Positions 7,692-9,464 of a stretch of 9,464 nucleotides of DNA are shown piece after piece (positions within the stretch are counted from its first letter, which is position 1; every line of letters begins with the position of its first letter). The stretch is taken from assembly GCA_903908785.1 (NCBI GenBank), contig CAIVTL010000607.1, positions 1-9,464 of the forward strand. The letters are read 5' to 3'. The DNA is from Caldifarciminota bacterium (GTDB taxonomy: Bacteria; Hydrothermota; Tepidihabitantia; Tepidihabitantales; Tepidihabitantaceae). The notes beneath the pieces are model-generated. The model did no database searches, was not told the DNA's origin, and saw only the letters and a list, made by a program, of their open reading frames with translations. A program made the translations under genes and the position numbers.

Positions 7692-7734
7692 CTGCATTTT
7701 GCCTTTTGACTTGCGCGTCCTGCGCGCCCCTGTG
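7692..7734. repeat. Composite intergenic element, copy A
   Basis: The order is CTGCA, a TTTTGCCTTTTGAC stretch, CTTGC, a GC hairpin and CTGTG. The hairpin is GCGCG (7713-7717), loop TCCTG, CGCGC (7723-7727). It lies 10 nt after the murJ stop and shares its layout with copy B at 9100-9150. No U-run follows the hairpin on either strand, so it is not a classical intrinsic terminator, though it could protect the murJ 3' end. Confidence 0.55.
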
Positions 7735-7784
7735 CCCGTCCGTGTCGTCGCCGCCTCCCCGGAACTGAAACCGCCGAAAGTGCG

Positions 7785-7790
7785 TCTAAT
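7785..7790 (+). promoter_or_regulatory. -10-like hexamer before the PAC2-family gene
   Basis: TCTAAT (5/6 match to TATAAT) ends 8 nt before the ATG at 7799, the same spacing as in front of murJ. I see no convincing -35 hexamer and no Shine-Dalgarno site. It would give a leaderless or nearly leaderless mRNA. Confidence 0.3.
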
Positions 7791-7798
7791 CATGTGAT

Positions 7799-8761
7799 AT
7801 GGCGACGAAGCTGATAGGCGACTCCGCGACCCGCGCACCGGTATTGATTGCCGGCTGGCCGGGCATGGGCCAGGTAGGGCTCGGCGCATGTGACTACCTG
7901 CGCCAGAAACTAGGGGCGGAGTTGTTCGCCCAGATAGACGTCAGCGCCTACTACCAGCCTGATGCCCTCACCGTGGAGAACGGACTCGGCCGCATGCCGG
8001 AGTCGCCGAAGCAGGACCTCTACTACGCCAAAGAACCGCCGCTGTTCATCTTCGAGGGCGACACGCAACTGAACGGCGAGCCCGGATTCAAGCTGGCGGC
8101 TGAGCTGCTTGACCTTGTCCAAGGGCATGGCACCGAGACGGTGTTCACCGGCGCGGCCTACGCGATGCCGGTAAGCTTCCGCCAGCGCCCCGAAGTCTAT
8201 GGAGCGGCCACCGACGAGCACTTGAGAACGAGGTTCACCGCGCTGGGAGTCGAACCGCTGAAAGAAGGACGCATCTCCGGCCTGAACGGACTGCTGCTCG
8301 GACTGGCCGCGCAACGCGGACTGCCTGCCGCCTGCCTGCTCGCAACCATGCCCCAGTACGCAATCGAAGCTCCGAATCCGAAAGCTTCGCGCGCCCTGAT
8401 TCAGGTCTTCCAGCGCATCCTCAACATCAGCGTTGACATGACCGATATCAACGAGTCGGTGCGCGAGGCCGACCGGCTGTTCAGGGAATTCGAGGCCAAG
8501 GTCACCGAGGCAATCCAGCAGTTGAAGGAGAACCTCGGCTCGCATGCGGAGGGACCCGAAGGCGAGGGACAGGAACCCGACGACCGGCCCGAACCACACG
8601 ACCTGATGGCGCGGGTCGAAACGCTGTTTGACGAGGCCCAGCGCGACCGCACCAAAGCGATTATCCTGAAACAGGAACTCGACCGCTGGGGCTTGTTTCA
8701 CCTCTACGAAGACCGTTTCCTCGACCTGTTCGAGAAACAACCCCGCACCCCCGGCGTCTAA
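7799..8761 (+). CDS. PAC2 family protein
   Basis: This 320-residue soluble protein matches the PAC2 family (PF09754), named after the eukaryotic proteasome assembly chaperone PAC2; archaeal and bacterial members have no settled function. Family features are an early VLIAGWPGMGQVG, a middle PPLFIFEGD, a later FTGAAYAMP, and EGRISGLNGLLLGLAAQRG followed by CLLATMPQY near residues 160-190. About residues 205-240 and 270-315 are charged and probably helical, and a Glu/Pro/Asp-rich linker at about 245-265 separates them. This follows the usual bacterial layout of a PAC2 core plus helical tail. ATG 7799 is the only good start. It follows murJ by 117 nt in the same direction with a composite repeat between, so co-transcription is possible but not shown. 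No proteasome or Mpa-like gene is nearby. Confidence 0.88.
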   Translation: MATKLIGDSATRAPVLIAGWPGMGQVGLGACDYLRQKLGAELFAQIDVSAYYQPDALTVENGLGRMPESPKQDLYYAKEPPLFIFEGDTQLNGEPGFKLAAELLDLVQGHGTETVFTGAAYAMPVSFRQRPEVYGAATDEHLRTRFTALGVEPLKEGRISGLNGLLLGLAAQRGLPAACLLATMPQYAIEAPNPKASRALIQVFQRILNISVDMTDINESVREADRLFREFEAKVTEAIQQLKENLGSHAEGPEGEGQEPDDRPEPHDLMARVETLFDEAQRDRTKAIILKQELDRWGLFHLYEDRFLDLFEKQPRTPGV

Positions 8762-8909
8762 GCCCGGCACTCCCGACCACCACGCCCGATTCCGCTGTCA
8801 GACAACCTGCGCCGAGTCGAACCTCGCTTCTCGCCTCGGAACTCACTCGCCCCCGCATTCAACGTCGAAGTGCAACAAAGCACCTGGGAGGCGAGAGGAA
8901 AGGAAGCGG

Positions 8910-8928
8910 GGCCAGAGCGAGTAGAAGG
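8910..8928. repeat. Degenerate dispersed repeat, copy 1
   Basis: This stretch aligns with 9304-9325 as GNCC(A/T)GAG(C/T)G..T.GAA(C)GG. Both look like eroded forms of the CCTGAGCGAAGTCGAAGG-type motif I recall from spacers of many environmental bacteria. That resemblance is from memory and not tested. Confidence 0.3.
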
Positions 8929-8942
8929 CGGGTTGCTGCTCG

Positions 8943-9053
8943 ATCCGCTGGAGCGGCGCCGATGCCCGTGGACGAAGCGTGCCGGCCCGGACCTACTTCT
9001 ACGTACTGAAAGCCAACGGCAACATAACGCAGAAACGGATGCTACTGGTAAGG
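8943..9053 (+). pseudogene. Relic of a FlgD-like/T9SS C-terminal domain (plus strand)
   Basis: An open frame without a start codon (8925-9125, preceded by TAG at 8922) contains IRWSGADARGRSVPARTYFY followed by VLKANG and KRMLLVR. This is the classic end of FlgD-Ig/type A sorting domains, with consensus W-x-G-x-D-x-x-G-R-x-V-P-x-G-x-Y-F-Y-x-L and a terminal K-M-x-L-x-R. The invariant G before YFY is changed to R-T, no stop follows the usual LVR end, and nothing upstream in frame continues the domain. It is therefore the remnant of a lost surface-protein gene. It is too short and damaged to be functional, but the motif string is too specific to be chance. Confidence 0.65.
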
Positions 9054-9075
9054 CAGCTCTCGCCAAACCGTAGTG

Positions 9076-9103
9076 GCAGGGGCAGGCATTGGCCCATCCC
9101 TGC
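9076..9103. other. Imperfect hairpin in spacer
   Basis: GCAGGG (9076-9081) can pair with CCCTGC (9098-9103) across a 16-nt loop. It follows the plus-strand sorting-domain relic and runs into the composite repeat at 9100. There is no U-run, so a terminator role is not supported. Confidence 0.3.
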
Positions 9104-9150
9104 ACATTTGCCTCTTGACCTTTGACTTGCGGCCCCGAGGCCGCGCTGTG
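9100..9150. repeat. Composite intergenic element, copy B
   Basis: It has the same order as copy A: CTGCA, TTTGCCTCTTGAC, one extra heptamer CTTTGAC, TTGC, a GC hairpin and CTGTG. The hairpin is GCGGCC (9129-9134), loop CCGA, GGCCGC (9139-9144), perfectly paired. It sits between two convergent sorting-domain relics. The stem sequence differs from copy A while pairing is kept, and the T-rich part differs by one whole 7-nt unit. Confidence 0.55.
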
Positions 9151-9169
9151 TTCTATGTTCTGCATACCG

Positions 9170-9259
9170 CTACCGTTCCACGACCAACTCCCCCGTCGCG
9201 GTGAAACCCTCAGCCGCGAAGACAACAAGGGCCCGCCGGGACCGGTGGCGACCTTGACT
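9170..9259 (-). pseudogene. Relic of a T9SS sorting-domain tail (minus strand), frameshifted
   Basis: Read on the minus strand, a frame without a start ends LVVFAAEGFTATGELVVER followed by TAG (9172-9170). This is a typical type A sorting tail, close to the relic at 271-348 (GFTA...LVV). The segment that should precede it, PVPAG, is present in the neighbouring frame at about 9232-9246; removing one base from the GGGCCC run around 9230-9235 would join them as VPAGLVVFAAEGF. A TGA closes the frame upstream at 9262-9260. It is the remnant of another lost surface-protein gene, pointing toward the plus-strand relic at 8943-9053. Confidence 0.6.
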
Positions 9260-9300
9260 TCAATCCAGCGCCCTGCTAACCTAGACCGTCGGCTATGCCA

Positions 9301-9352
9301 GGCTTGTCCTGAGTGCATCGAACGGACGCAAGCCATCCCGGCCGGACCGGGA
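9301..9352. other. Two adjacent hairpins upstream of the transporter start
   Basis: GGCTT-GTCC (9301-9309) can pair with GGAC-GC-AAGCC (9324-9334) around a 14-nt loop that includes the degenerate dispersed repeat copy 2. Next, TCCCGG (9336-9341) pairs with CCGGGA (9347-9352) around a 5-nt loop. They lie 40-90 nt before the GTG start at 9395, so they may be in its leader or may be repeat remains. No U-run follows. Confidence 0.3.
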
Positions 9353-9382
9353 CGGCTGCTTGCTTTCCCGGAGCACCAAACC

Positions 9383-9388
9383 GAGGAG
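9383..9388 (+). promoter_or_regulatory. Shine-Dalgarno site deciding the GTG start at 9395
   Basis: GAGGAG lies 6 nt before GTG 9395. The frame is open further upstream but has no ATG there, so this site supports the GTG start. Confidence 0.65.
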
Positions 9389-9394
9389 CATATT

Positions 9395-9464
9395 GTGACC
9401 GTTCAGCTTATCATCATTGCCGGCTACCTGCTGGTACTGCTCCTGCTGGGCCTGCTGGCCCGGC
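9395..9464 (+). CDS. N terminus of a membrane protein, probably a sodium:solute symporter (partial)
   Basis: Starting at GTG, the 23 visible residues read MTVQLIIIAGYLLVLLLLGL followed by LAR, and the gene runs off the right edge. A short polar start, then one long hydrophobic helix with GYLLVLLLLGLLAR, is typical of the first helix of the SSS family (proline, pantothenate or sugar symporters), where it is often followed by a basic R/K cluster. Other membrane proteins could begin this way, so the family call is tentative; the gene and its start are well supported by the ribosome binding site. Confidence 0.55.
   Translation, partial: MTVQLIIIAGYLLVLLLLGLLAR

Noticed and set aside
7713..7727. 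Hairpin after murJ as an intrinsic terminator
   Set aside because: The stem is only 5 bp and is followed by CCCCTGTG rather than a T-run.
7910..8770. 286-codon minus-strand open frame opposite the PAC2 gene
   Set aside because: It is a shadow of the PAC2 gene in a GC-rich sequence.
8758..9336. 192-codon minus-strand open frame across the right spacer
   Set aside because: It reads through hairpins and repeat elements, is Arg/Ser-rich, and conflicts with two sorting-domain relics in other frames.

Overview
The window is a high-GC bacterial fragment carrying four complete protein genes and the first codons of a fifth. The largest gene encodes an exported multidomain protein that ends in a type IX secretion (T9SS/Por) type A sorting domain. 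Such domains are typical of the Bacteroidetes/FCB group and of candidate phyla such as WOR-3. The Asp-box, CARDB and Kelch layout with 'EFWRY' blades fits the latter, but this placement is inference from protein style and no marker gene fixes the taxon.

Layout: 1-357 holds no convincing gene, but it contains a decayed sorting-domain tail directly behind, and in frame with, the end of the large gene. 358-4971 (minus) is the 1537-residue surface protein, with a good promoter and Shine-Dalgarno site upstream. 5108-5794 (minus) is a protein of the F420-0:glutamate ligase (CofE) family. 5795-6061 is a divergent spacer with candidate promoters on both strands and 7-nt-periodic repeats in inverted orientation. 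6062-7681 (plus) is MurJ, the lipid II flippase. 7799-8761 (plus) is a PAC2-family protein. 8762-9394 is a non-coding stretch with two more decayed sorting-domain tails facing each other, hairpins and dispersed repeats. 9395 onward is the start of a membrane protein, probably a sodium:solute symporter.

The genes do not form one obvious pathway: MurJ is cell-wall housekeeping, while CofE-like and PAC2 proteins in bacteria without F420 or proteasome neighbours are poorly understood. The surface-protein gene appears to be an independent transcription unit. The most notable observations are: three relics of T9SS sorting domains on both sides of the gene block; five tandem 312-bp repeats in exact register inside the surface-protein gene; a composite repeat (heptamers plus a GC hairpin whose sequence changes but whose pairing is kept) in two spacers; and -10-like hexamers 6-8 nt before the ATG of three genes without Shine-Dalgarno sites, which suggests leaderless transcripts. 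I found no clearly new biological system; these are the signals that merit follow-up.
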